Shown here piece after piece: positions 48,138 to 56,432 of a stretch of 64,000 nucleotides of DNA. The stretch lies in assembly GCA_902560725.1 (NCBI GenBank), contig CACEMR010000004.1, forward strand, positions 1 through 64,000. Reading direction: 5' to 3'. The translations under genes and the position numbers were made by a program. Under the pieces are notes generated by a model, which was not told the origin of the DNA, ran no database searches, and saw only the letters and a program-made list of their open reading frames with translations. The DNA is from an uncultured Alphaproteobacteria bacterium. GTDB taxonomy: Bacteria > Pseudomonadota > Alphaproteobacteria > HIMB59 > GCA-002718135. The stretch's first letter is position 1. Every line of letters starts with the position of its first letter.

Positions 48138-48706
48138 TAACTTTTTGCTTTTTCAATATAGCTGCTATCAAATGTACTAATTACAACACTATCATTAACT
48201 GAAATAAACTGAGGAACTGATGTTTTTATTCCTCTTTCTAATACAGCTGGTTTATAAGAAGAAGCTGCTGTTTGTCCTTTAACTACTCCCTCTGTTTCAA
48301 TTACTTTTAAAATTATGCTATCTGGCAGTTCAAGACCAACAGCTTTTTCATTATAAAATTGTAACGTTATATTTTCATTTTCAATAAGAAATTTTGATTG
48401 ATTATTTTGAATTAAATCTGAACCTAATTCAATTTGCTCATAAGTTTGTTGATCCATGAAAATATAATTAAGATCATCTTTGTACAGATATTGAAATTGC
48501 TTTTCATCAAGTATAGCCCTTTCTACGGACTCTGAAGACCTAAATCTACTATTCATTTTTGTACCTTCTTTAATTTCTTTTAATTCAGCCTGAATATATG
48601 CCCCACCTTTACCGGGCTGTGTGTGCTGAGTTTTTAAGACTCTCCAAAGTTTATTATCAATTTCAAGAATATTCCCTACTTTAATTTCATTTCCATCTAT
48701 TTTCAT
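48137..48706 (-). CDS. efp: Elongation factor P
   Basis: 189 aa, three beta-barrel domains. The N-terminal loop TQHTQPGKGGAYIQAELK (about 25-42) contains the lysine (Lys33) that other bacteria modify; DLNYIFMDQQTYEQIEL and GLELPDSIILKVIETEGVVKG are also typical. It rescues ribosomes stalled at polyproline. The lysyl-adding enzyme EpmA is not in the window. Confidence 0.95.
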   Translation of the reverse strand: MKIDGNEIKVGNILEIDNKLWRVLKTQHTQPGKGGAYIQAELKEIKEGTKMNSRFRSSESVERAILDEKQFQYLYKDDLNYIFMDQQTYEQIELGSDLIQNNQSKFLIENENITLQFYNEKAVGLELPDSIILKVIETEGVVKGQTAASSYKPAVLERGIKTSVPQFISVNDSVVISTFDSSYIEKAKS

Positions 48707-49089
48707 ATTTTTAATTTTCTAAAATTTTTAATTTTTGAGAGATCTACTACATTAAAATTAGGATTTAATACAACTTTATTTTTTTTTGCCATTTGATTTA
48801 TTTTACTTAAAATAATTTTGTTTGATCTAAGTTTTAAATAATCAATATTTTCTCTAATTATTAATATAGATAAACCATAATCAGTGCCGCTATCAACATA
48901 GAATTTTATTTTGAATTGTTTATAGTTTTTTTTAATTAGATTTATTAATACCCTTAACCAATCAATTCCAAAACCTTTAATTAAGTTGCTCTTTATGTAA
49001 ATTATTAAAATTTTCTTAGTTATTTTAGATTCTAATAATTTTTCAATCTGTGAATATGAATTTACTGAAAAACATTTTCTAATTTTCAC
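48703..49089 (-). CDS. Hypothetical protein between gap and efp
   Basis: 128 aa, basic, no signal or membrane helix. The central part IKFYVDSGTDYGLSILIIRENIDYLKLRSN (about 58-87) predicts an alternating beta-alpha fold of a Rossmann or response-regulator-like size. No family was recognised. It overlaps the starts and stops of efp (four bases) and gap (one base), so it is embedded in a housekeeping operon and almost certainly expressed. Confidence 0.65.
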   Translation of the reverse strand: MKIRKCFSVNSYSQIEKLLESKITKKILIIYIKSNLIKGFGIDWLRVLINLIKKNYKQFKIKFYVDSGTDYGLSILIIRENIDYLKLRSNKIILSKINQMAKKNKVVLNPNFNVVDLSKIKNFRKLKI

Positions 49090-50093
49090 TAAATAAATTT
49101 TTTCAAATTTAACATAGTTTCAATCATTCTATTTGAAAATCCCCATTCATTATCATACCAAGACAATATCCTACAAAATTTATCTTTAACTACTTGTGTT
49201 TGTGTTGAGTCAAATATCGAGCTACTTGGGTTATGATTAAAATCTATTGAAACTAATGGCATATCATTAATGGTCAAAATATTTTTCAAAGCTTTAGTTT
49301 TAGAGGCTTTCAAAATTAATGAATTAATTTTATTTGGATTAGTTTTTTTCTTACTAGTGAATGTAAAATCTATGAGAGATACATTTGGTGTCGGTACTCT
49401 TATAGCTGTTCCGTCTAATTTACCTTTAAGTTTAGGAAGTACCAAACTTATTGCTTTTGCAGCTCCTGTAGAAGTAGGTATCATGGATTCTGCAGCAGCT
49501 CTTGCTCTTCTTAAATCTTTATGAGTTTGATCAACAGTTCTTTGGTCTCCTGTATAACTATGGATTGTAGTCATAAAGCCAGAATCTATACCCAACTCTT
49601 TATCTAGAACCATAGCTAAAGGGGCTAGGCAATTTGTTGTACATGAACCATTCGAAATTATATTGTGTTTAGAATTTAATTCATGATTATTAACACCTTG
49701 AACAATGGTTTTATCAACGTTTGTACCTGGTGCTGAAATTATAACTTTTTTGGCCCCAGCATTTATATGCCCAATAGCTTTTTCTTTAGAAGTAAAAATA
49801 CCACTACATTCTAAAACTATATCAACATTTAGAGATTTCCAAGGAAGATTATTTGGATCTTTTTCAGAATAAAAATTAATATTGTGAGATCCAACCTTAA
49901 TTCCTTTTTTTGTTTTATTAATGTTAAACGGTATAATACCGTGAATACTGTCATATTTTAATAAATGTATGCTTGATTCTAATCCGCCTAATTCGTTAAT
50001 TGCAACTACTTGAACATCTTTAATTTTTTTCTCTAAAAAGGCTCTAAAAACTAATTTTCCAATTCTTCCAAAACCATTTATTGCTATTTTCAT
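49089..50093 (-). CDS. gap: Glyceraldehyde-3-phosphate dehydrogenase
   Basis: 334 aa. NAD fold MKIAINGFGRIGKLVFRAF; catalytic Cys in SNGSCTTNCLAPLA (near 150); TGDQRTVDQTHKDLRRARAA; and SWYDNEWGFSNRMIE at the C-terminus. It acts in glycolysis or gluconeogenesis. Between tkt and the unknown gene, transcribed as tkt-gap-unknown-efp-suhB. Confidence 0.97.
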   Translation of the reverse strand: MKIAINGFGRIGKLVFRAFLEKKIKDVQVVAINELGGLESSIHLLKYDSIHGIIPFNINKTKKGIKVGSHNINFYSEKDPNNLPWKSLNVDIVLECSGIFTSKEKAIGHINAGAKKVIISAPGTNVDKTIVQGVNNHELNSKHNIISNGSCTTNCLAPLAMVLDKELGIDSGFMTTIHSYTGDQRTVDQTHKDLRRARAAAESMIPTSTGAAKAISLVLPKLKGKLDGTAIRVPTPNVSLIDFTFTSKKKTNPNKINSLILKASKTKALKNILTINDMPLVSIDFNHNPSSSIFDSTQTQVVKDKFCRILSWYDNEWGFSNRMIETMLNLKKFI

Positions 50094-50111
50094 ATTATTA
50101 ACCTCAATTAA

Positions 50112-52088
50112 TTATAAAGTTTTACTAATTTTTTCAATTAAGTTTTCGTCAGTTATATTAAAATGATTATAAAGTTCCTTATATGGTCCACTTTCACCAA
50201 ATGTTGTCATGCCAATAAAGTTTTCAGTATTTAAATATTTTTCCCATCCATTAATTATACCAGCCTCAATACCAAAAACAGGCTTATTACCTATAATTTC
50301 TTTTTTATAATTTAAGTCATTTTTTTCAAATAATTCAAATGAGGGAATACTAATTACTCGCGCACATATATTATCATTTTTTTTCAGTTTTTTTGACGCA
50401 GAACACGCAATTTCTACTTCTGATCCAGAGGATAGTATTGTAGCATCATAATTTTCGTAATCTAATAATACATAAGCCCCTTTTTTAACTAAATTTTCAT
50501 TTCTATTAACTGTTTGATTAATTGGAAGATTTTGTCTTGTTAATACTAATACAGTTGGTCCTGTATTATTTATTGCTGTTTGCCATGCTTCAATTGTCTC
50601 AATTACATCAGATGGTCTAATAACAATTAGATTTGGAATAGCTCTCAAAGCAGCCAAATGTTCAACAGGTTGATGTGTTGGTCCATCCTCGCCTAATCCA
50701 ATAGAATCATGAGTCATTACAAATATAACAGGAATATTCATAAGTGCTGATAATCTTATTGAAGGTCTACAATAATCAGAAAATACTAAAAATGTTCCTC
50801 CATATGGTTTTAGACCGCCATGTAATGCTATACCATTCATTATACCTGCCATAGCATGTTCTCTGATTCCATAATGAATATAATTACCTGTAAAATCTTC
50901 AGAATTTATAATTCTCATTTCTTTTGCTTTAGTGTTATTAGAACCTGTTAGATCAGCAGAACCACCTATTAAATTTGGTAAATGACTTGATATTAAATTT
51001 AATGATAACTCACTTGCTTTTCTTGTAGCACAAACAGTTTTTTCTACAAAATGCTCATTCTTAAATTTGATTATATCATTTTTTAGATTTTTATTTTCAT
51101 TATTTGAAAAATAATTATTAAAATCATCACTCTTAAAAAATTCTATATTTTTTTTATTCCAATCATCTCTTGTTTTAATATTTCTAATATGAAAATCTCT
51201 CCATATTTGTAATAAATTATTAGGAATTTCAAAAGCTTTGTTTTCCCATTTTAATTCTTTTCTAATAAGTTCTATTTCATCTTCACCCAGTGGAGATCCA
51301 TGAGAGGACGCTTTGCCAGATTTATTTGGTGAGCCATAACCTATTATTGTTTTACATGCTATAATAGTAGGTAATAAACTTTTTTTTGCTTCAATTATTG
51401 CATTATCAATTTCTTCAAAATTGTGTCCATCAATTTTAAGGTAATTCCAATTATATGATTCGAATCTTTTTTTAATATCATCTGAAGTTGAAAGATTCGT
51501 TGAGCCATCAATTGAAATAGAATTATCATCAAAAAACATTATCAATTTATTCAATTTTAAATGACCTGCAAGACTACATGCTTCATGGCTAAGACCCTCC
51601 ATCAAGCAGCCATCTCCTGCAAATACGTATGTGAAGTGATCAATTACTTCACTGCTAAATTTTGCTGATAATTTTTTTTCTGCAATAGCTAATCCTACCG
51701 CATTCGACAATCCTTGAGATAGTGGTCCAGTTGTAGTTTCTATTCCAGGTAAAGTTCCAAACTCAGGATGTCCTGCTGTTGGATGATTAAGTTGTCTAAA
51801 ATTTTTTATATTTTCAATTGTTATACTACTATATCCTAGCAAATATAAACATGAGTAAAGAAGCATAGAGCCATGACCATTGGATACAATAAATCTGTCT
51901 CTATCAATCCAATCTGGGTTTTTTGGGTCAAATTTTAAGTGAGATTTGAAGAGTATTGTAGCAATATCTGACATACCCATTGGCATACCTGGATGACCAG
52001 ATTTTGCTTTTTGCACAGCATCCATGGATAAGAAACGAATACAATTTGAGAGATCTCTTAAATTTGCGTTATTTTGATTATTGTCCAA
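50112..52088 (-). CDS. tkt: Transketolase
   Basis: 658 aa. TPP site VFAGDGCLMEGLSHEACSLAG (about 153-173); KSGHPGMPMGMSDIATILF near the N-terminus; and the GEDGPTHQPVEHLAALRAIP block (about 462-481). It moves two-carbon units in the pentose phosphate pathway. It is divergent from the ZapA operon and lies 18 bases upstream of gap. Confidence 0.97.
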   Translation of the reverse strand: MDNNQNNANLRDLSNCIRFLSMDAVQKAKSGHPGMPMGMSDIATILFKSHLKFDPKNPDWIDRDRFIVSNGHGSMLLYSCLYLLGYSSITIENIKNFRQLNHPTAGHPEFGTLPGIETTTGPLSQGLSNAVGLAIAEKKLSAKFSSEVIDHFTYVFAGDGCLMEGLSHEACSLAGHLKLNKLIMFFDDNSISIDGSTNLSTSDDIKKRFESYNWNYLKIDGHNFEEIDNAIIEAKKSLLPTIIACKTIIGYGSPNKSGKASSHGSPLGEDEIELIRKELKWENKAFEIPNNLLQIWRDFHIRNIKTRDDWNKKNIEFFKSDDFNNYFSNNENKNLKNDIIKFKNEHFVEKTVCATRKASELSLNLISSHLPNLIGGSADLTGSNNTKAKEMRIINSEDFTGNYIHYGIREHAMAGIMNGIALHGGLKPYGGTFLVFSDYCRPSIRLSALMNIPVIFVMTHDSIGLGEDGPTHQPVEHLAALRAIPNLIVIRPSDVIETIEAWQTAINNTGPTVLVLTRQNLPINQTVNRNENLVKKGAYVLLDYENYDATILSSGSEVEIACSASKKLKKNDNICARVISIPSFELFEKNDLNYKKEIIGNKPVFGIEAGIINGWEKYLNTENFIGMTTFGESGPYKELYNHFNITDENLIEKISKTL

Positions 52089-52182
52089 TTATATAACCTT
52101 CTATTATTTTTATATTCAATTATTTTAATATTAATTGCTTCATTACAGTGACAATTATAAAATTTCAAATTATAAAATATAT

Positions 52183-52374
52183 ATGGAAAGCTTAGCTAAA
52201 ATTAAGGAACTAAAAGAAAAAATCAAAGAATTACAAATATTAATGGAAGATTTTGTTAATTTACATAAAGCTAAAAAAAACAAAATAGGAAATTTGGAAA
52301 GTGAAATCAAAGATATTAAACAAAATATGAATAAATACATAGATAATCTAGAAGAGTTGATCGATCAAAAATAA
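52183..52374 (+). CDS. DUF4164-like small coiled-coil protein
   Basis: 63 aa from the ATG at 52183; an in-frame ATG 16 codons upstream adds an unstructured stretch. It is a single Lys/Glu-rich coiled coil (LAKIKELKEKIKELQILMED...IDNLEELIDQ). Small coiled-coil proteins of this type precede zapA in many alphaproteobacteria. Its stop TAA overlaps the ATG of zapA by one base, so a joint role at the division ring is likely (inferred). Confidence 0.7.
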   Translation: MESLAKIKELKEKIKELQILMEDFVNLHKAKKNKIGNLESEIKDIKQNMNKYIDNLEELIDQK

Positions 52375-52778
52375 TGCCTGTTTATAAAGCATTAATTTTA
52401 AATAAAGAAATAAGTGTCAACTATGAGGCTAATCAAAAAGAAAAATTAATTGAAGCAATTAATGCTATAAACTCTGAATTAGGAAATTACGATAATCTTA
52501 ATGGTAAAATTAGTGACAGTAAAATACTTTCTTTTTTAGCAATAAAATTACAAGCTGAAGTATTAGATTTAAATAAAAATAAACAAATAAATATTAATTT
52601 AGAAAAAAAATTTACTGACTCAAATAGCCAAAATATTAATCTTAATGATAAATTATATCAATTACGTGAACAAAATAAATTACTAGAAGAAGAAAATGAA
52701 TTAATTAATCAAGAATTAGTTAAAATACAAAGTCAAATAGACATTATAATAAGCTTAATAAAAAAATCTTATGAATGA
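52374..52778 (+). CDS. zapA: Cell division protein ZapA-like
   Basis: 134 aa. The N-terminal ZapA head is VYKALILNKEISVNYEANQKEKLIEAINAIN, and the SDSKILSFLAIKLQAEVLDL turn matches the family; the C-terminal half is coiled coil. ZapA bundles FtsZ filaments. It is longer than the E. coli protein (109 aa). It overlaps the 5-FCL gene by eight bases. Confidence 0.8.
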   Translation: MPVYKALILNKEISVNYEANQKEKLIEAINAINSELGNYDNLNGKISDSKILSFLAIKLQAEVLDLNKNKQININLEKKFTDSNSQNINLNDKLYQLREQNKLLEEENELINQELVKIQSQIDIIISLIKKSYE

Positions 52779-53355
52779 TAATTTATTAGATAAAAAGAAA
52801 GAATTTAGAAAAAAACAAATTGTAATTAGAAAAAAATTATTTTCAAACATTAATAAAGTATTTGATGAGTATTTATTTGAAGAGTTATTTAAAAAAATAA
52901 ATTTTGAAACTACAAATATAGTATCAAGTTTTATTTCAATAAATACTGAAATTAGTACTTCTGAATTAAATAATTATATTTTAAAAAAAAATAAAATATT
53001 ATGTTTGCCAACTATTTTAAAAAAAGATTATCATTTAGTATTTAGAAATTTTATTAATAATGATGATTTAATTGAAGGTTTCATGAAAATAAAAGAACCA
53101 CCAAATAATAGTGAAATAGTAATTCCAGAACTTATCTTTGTTCCATGTCTCGCATTTGATAATTTTGGATTTAGGCTAGGCTATGGTGGAGGTTATTATG
53201 ATAGAACATTTAGTTTTTTAAAAAATAATAAAAGAAAATTTATATCAGTTGGATACGCATTTGATGGTCAAAAAGTAACTGAGGTTCCAAAAGATAAATT
53301 TGATATTAAACTTGATTATGTTATTACTGAAAAAAAAATTTACTCTTTTGTATGA
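52771..53355 (+). CDS. 5-formyltetrahydrofolate cyclo-ligase
   Basis: 194 aa. KKKEFRKKQIVIRKKL start; the ATP/folate motif FGFRLGYGGGYYDRTF (about 131-146); PKDKFDIKLDYVITEKKIY end. It recovers 5-formyl-THF to 5,10-methenyl-THF, linking to the C1 metabolism encoded elsewhere in the window. It follows zapA directly, leaving no room for the 6S RNA gene often found between these two genes. Confidence 0.9.
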   Translation: MNDNLLDKKKEFRKKQIVIRKKLFSNINKVFDEYLFEELFKKINFETTNIVSSFISINTEISTSELNNYILKKNKILCLPTILKKDYHLVFRNFINNDDLIEGFMKIKEPPNNSEIVIPELIFVPCLAFDNFGFRLGYGGGYYDRTFSFLKNNKRKFISVGYAFDGQKVTEVPKDKFDIKLDYVITEKKIYSFV

Positions 53356-54143
53356 AGATTCTTTTTATAGGTGATATTGTTGGTAAATCTGCACGTGAAA
53401 AAGTCAAGAACAGTATTGGTATGTTAAAAAACAAATATAATCCTGATGTTATTGTAGCAAATGCAGAAAATGCAACTGGTGGACATGGGCTTTCAAAAAA
53501 AGATGCTCAGGATTTTCTTTCATCAGGAATAAATGTTCTCACTTTAGGAAATCATGCTTGGGATAAAAGAGAGATGTTAGCATTTATTGAAGAATGCCCA
53601 CAAATTATTAGAGCAATAAATTATCCAACAGGTGTGCCTGGAAAAGGTTTTTATACATTAGAATTGGTAAATGGAAAAAAATTATTAGTTATACAGGTAA
53701 TGTTGAGGTTATTTATGGGCATGTTTCTTGATGATCCATTTTATTCCATTAAAAACTTTTTACTTTCTGAAAAACTAGGATCCACATGTGATGCTATATT
53801 AATAGATATGCATGGTGAAGCAACATCAGAAAAAAATGCGTTTGGTCATTTTGTAGATGGTTCAGTTTCAGCGGTATTAGGAACTCATACACACATTCCT
53901 ACATCAGATAATAAAATATTATCTAAAGGCACAGCCTACCAAACTGATGTTGGTATGACTGGTGATTATAATTCAGTTATTGGCTTTGATATTGAAAATC
54001 CCATACACGGTTTTATAAAGGGTTATAGAACAGAAGGTGGATTCATACCTGCAAAAGGTGAAATTTCCATTTGTGGAGCCCTAATTGAAACAGATGATGT
54101 AACCGGGCTAGCGAAAAGTATAGTTTCAATAAAGGAAACTTAA
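53352..54143 (+). CDS. ymdB: YmdB-family metallophosphoesterase
   Basis: 263 aa. TIGR00282-type metal motifs: FIGDIVGKSARE (about 4-15), ANAENATGGHG (about 36-46), TLGNHAWDKREM (about 64-75), IDMHGEATSEK (about 151-161), and GTHTHIPTSD (about 178-187), then YQTDVGMTGDY. Members hydrolyse 2',3'-cyclic nucleotides or similar phosphodiesters. Four-base overlap with 5-FCL. Confidence 0.92.
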   Translation: MKILFIGDIVGKSAREKVKNSIGMLKNKYNPDVIVANAENATGGHGLSKKDAQDFLSSGINVLTLGNHAWDKREMLAFIEECPQIIRAINYPTGVPGKGFYTLELVNGKKLLVIQVMLRLFMGMFLDDPFYSIKNFLLSEKLGSTCDAILIDMHGEATSEKNAFGHFVDGSVSAVLGTHTHIPTSDNKILSKGTAYQTDVGMTGDYNSVIGFDIENPIHGFIKGYRTEGGFIPAKGEISICGALIETDDVTGLAKSIVSIKET

Positions 54144-54232
54144 TTTGCATATATTAGACACATTTTTAGAGTAATTATAAAACTTTACTAACATCGAGCA
54201 CATTACTTATAAATAATTAGAAGATATCATAT

Positions 54233-54982
54233 ATGGCTGGCCATTCTAAATTTAAAAATATTATGCACCGAAAAGGTGCTCAGGATAAAAAGCGAGCAAA
54301 AGAATTTTCACGTCTTGGTAGAGAAATTTCTGTAGCTGTTAAAGTAGGTGGTGATGACCCTGAAAGTAACATAAGACTAAGATCAGCAGTTGCTTCTGCT
54401 AAAGGTTTAAATATGCCTAAAGATAATATTGAAAGAGCAATTAAAAAAGGACAAGGCAATGACCCGGATACTAATTATGAAGAAGTAAGATATGAGGGAT
54501 ATGGACCCGATGGAGTAGCTATTATAGTCGAAGCTTTAACAAATAATAAAAATCGTACTGCTGCAGAAATACGTTCAACATTTAGCAAGTATGGAGGAAA
54601 TCTTGGTGAGACAGGAAGTGTAAGTTTTGGTTTTGAGAGACTAGGTAATATTTCACTTGATAAGAATTACACAAAGGAAGATGATTTATTTGAATTTCTT
54701 GTTGAAAATGAAACAGAAGATTATGATGTCAATGATGATGAATATTTAATATATTGCGATCAAAATAAACTGCATCAATTAAATGATAAAATAATCAATA
54801 CTTTTGGTCAAACAAATTACGCAAACTTAATTTGGAAAAGTAAAAATTCTATAAATATAGATAAGGAAAGTGCAGATAAATTATTTAGATTACTTGAAAT
54901 ACTTGAGGATAACGATGATGTACAAGGTGTTTCTTCAAATTTTGAAGTTGACGAAGCCGTAATGTCATCCTTAACATCTTAA
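54233..54982 (+). CDS. yebC: YebC/PmpR-family protein
   Basis: 249 aa. MAGHSKFKNIMHRKGAQDKKR start; KGLNMPKDNIERAIKKGQG (about 55-73); RYEGYGPDGVAIIVEALTNNKNRTAAEIR (about 86-114). It is a ribosome-associated helper of polyproline translation and/or a transcription regulator. In many proteobacteria it precedes ruvC; here the next gene is an unrelated small nuclease. Confidence 0.97.
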   Translation: MAGHSKFKNIMHRKGAQDKKRAKEFSRLGREISVAVKVGGDDPESNIRLRSAVASAKGLNMPKDNIERAIKKGQGNDPDTNYEEVRYEGYGPDGVAIIVEALTNNKNRTAAEIRSTFSKYGGNLGETGSVSFGFERLGNISLDKNYTKEDDLFEFLVENETEDYDVNDDEYLIYCDQNKLHQLNDKIINTFGQTNYANLIWKSKNSINIDKESADKLFRLLEILEDNDDVQGVSSNFEVDEAVMSSLTS

Positions 54983-54995
54983 TGAAAGGAATATA

Positions 54996-55289
54996 ATGCC
55001 AGATAAAGCATGGAAAAAAAGAGAAAGAGATGTAGCTACCTATTTCAATGGCACGAGGACACCTTTAAGTGGAGGTAATGGAAAGGTTACAAGGGCTGAT
55101 GTTATTCATGATAATTTATTTATTGAATGTAAGTTAAGAGCAAAACATACTGCAATATCTTTATGGGATGATACTGCTAAATTAGCAAAAGAAGAGGGTA
55201 AAACACCAGTAATTGCATTATGCGAAAAAAACAGACCTGGATTTTGGGTTATGGTTCACAGTAGTGATTTAGAAAAAATTAAAAAATAA
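54996..55289 (+). CDS. Hjc-like PD-(D/E)XK nuclease
   Basis: 97 aa with an AAAGGA ribosome site. The arrangement is a Glu in KKRERDVATYF (near residue 10), an SGGNGK loop (about 25-30), then ADVIHDNLFIECKLR with Asp near 35 and the E-x-K pair near 44-46, followed by KTPVIALCEKNRPGFWVMV strands. This is the order of the PD-(D/E)XK fold in archaeal Hjc-type Holliday junction resolvases and in phage resolvase-like nucleases. It lies between yebC and tolQ, the usual site of ruvC, ruvA, ruvB and ybgC, none of which is present. Functional replacement of RuvC is inferred, not shown. Confidence 0.7.
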   Translation: MPDKAWKKRERDVATYFNGTRTPLSGGNGKVTRADVIHDNLFIECKLRAKHTAISLWDDTAKLAKEEGKTPVIALCEKNRPGFWVMVHSSDLEKIKK

Positions 55290-55291
55290 AA

Positions 55292-56002
55292 ATGGAAGAT
55301 ATAAATAATATAAATATTGTAGCTGAAGCGCCTGATTTTTCAATGTTTGGGTTGTTTATGCAGGCAGACATAGTTGTAAAATCAGTAATAATTATCCTCA
55401 TTATCGCTTCAATTTATTCTTGGAATGTTATAGTTGCTAAAATACTCAGAATAAGACAATTAAAAAAACTTGAAAAAGAATTCGAGGAAATATTTTGGTC
55501 AGGAAATTCATTTGAAGATTTATATGAGACATTAAATTTTAATAAAACTGATCCCAAATCCAAAATTTTTTGTGCTGCAATATTAGAATGGAAAAAAAGT
55601 AAATCTCAATCAGATCAATCGCTAGATTTAAACTCACTAAAAGATAGAATGCAAAGATCTATGTCTGTAATTTTTAATAAAGAAAGTGAAAATGTAGAAA
55701 AAAATCTAACTTTTTTAGCTACTGCTGGATCTACTGCTCCGTTTATTGGTTTATTTGGTACGGTATGGGGTATAATGAATAGTTTTAAATCAATTGCTAT
55801 TGCTCAAAATACAAATTTAGCTGTAGTTGCTCCTGGTATTGCTGAAGCATTATTCGCTACTGCCTTAGGTTTGTTCGTAGCAATTCCAGCAGTTGTTGCA
55901 TACAATAAAATTTCTAGTGATATTTCTAAATATTTTATATCTTTAGAAACGTTTATGGATGAATTTACAACTATATTTTTTAGACAATTAGAGAAAAAAT
56001 AA
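55292..56002 (+). CDS. tolQ: Tol-Pal system protein TolQ
   Basis: 236 aa, three membrane helices (about 28-48, 143-165, 178-200). The conserved LATAGSTAPFIGLFGTVWGIMNSF (about 143-166) and GIAEALFATALGLFVAIPAVVAYN (about 184-207) form the proton path with TolR. It is the motor of the Tol-Pal outer-membrane constriction system. Confidence 0.96.
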   Translation: MEDINNINIVAEAPDFSMFGLFMQADIVVKSVIIILIIASIYSWNVIVAKILRIRQLKKLEKEFEEIFWSGNSFEDLYETLNFNKTDPKSKIFCAAILEWKKSKSQSDQSLDLNSLKDRMQRSMSVIFNKESENVEKNLTFLATAGSTAPFIGLFGTVWGIMNSFKSIAIAQNTNLAVVAPGIAEALFATALGLFVAIPAVVAYNKISSDISKYFISLETFMDEFTTIFFRQLEKK

Positions 56003-56003
56003 A

Positions 56004-56429
56004 TTGGTAAATATTCATAATTCAGCAAAGATCAGACGAAGGAGGTATTCACAAATGAGTGAGATAAATGTTACCCCATTTGTTGATGTGATGCTTGTAC
56101 TTCTTATCGTATTTATGGTTACAGCTCCACTTTTAACAGTGGGAATTCCAGTGGATCTTCCTAAAGTAAAAGCCTCAGCCCTTACTGATCAAAAGGATCC
56201 TATTGAAATAACTGTTAATTTGGAGGGTGATGTTTATATAGGCGAGTCCCTTGTTGAAGTTGAAAATTTAATACCAAGAATAAATGCAATTACAGAACAA
56301 AATACTGAGGCTAGAATTTATATAAGGGGGGATAGAGTTGTAGCGTACGGGAGAATAATGGAAATAATGTCTATTATAAATTCTGCTGGATATGTCAAAG
56401 TTGCTTTAATTACTCAAAACTTAAAATAA
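56004..56429 (+). CDS. tolR: Tol-Pal system protein TolR
   Basis: 141 aa from a TTG start one base after tolQ. The single membrane helix holds the proton-path Asp in SEINVTPFVDVMLVLLIVFM (about 19-38). A second possible start is the ATG at 56055, which has a strong GGAGG site nine bases upstream but would drop the Arg-rich N-terminus usually present in TolR. The periplasmic domain is intact. Confidence 0.95.
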   Translation: MVNIHNSAKIRRRRYSQMSEINVTPFVDVMLVLLIVFMVTAPLLTVGIPVDLPKVKASALTDQKDPIEITVNLEGDVYIGESLVEVENLIPRINAITEQNTEARIYIRGDRVVAYGRIMEIMSIINSAGYVKVALITQNLK

Positions 56430-56432
56430 TTA

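Noticed and set aside
54996-55289. ruvC
   Set aside because: The protein is 97 aa, not about 165, and has PD-(D/E)XK motifs, not the RNase-H-like motifs of RuvC.
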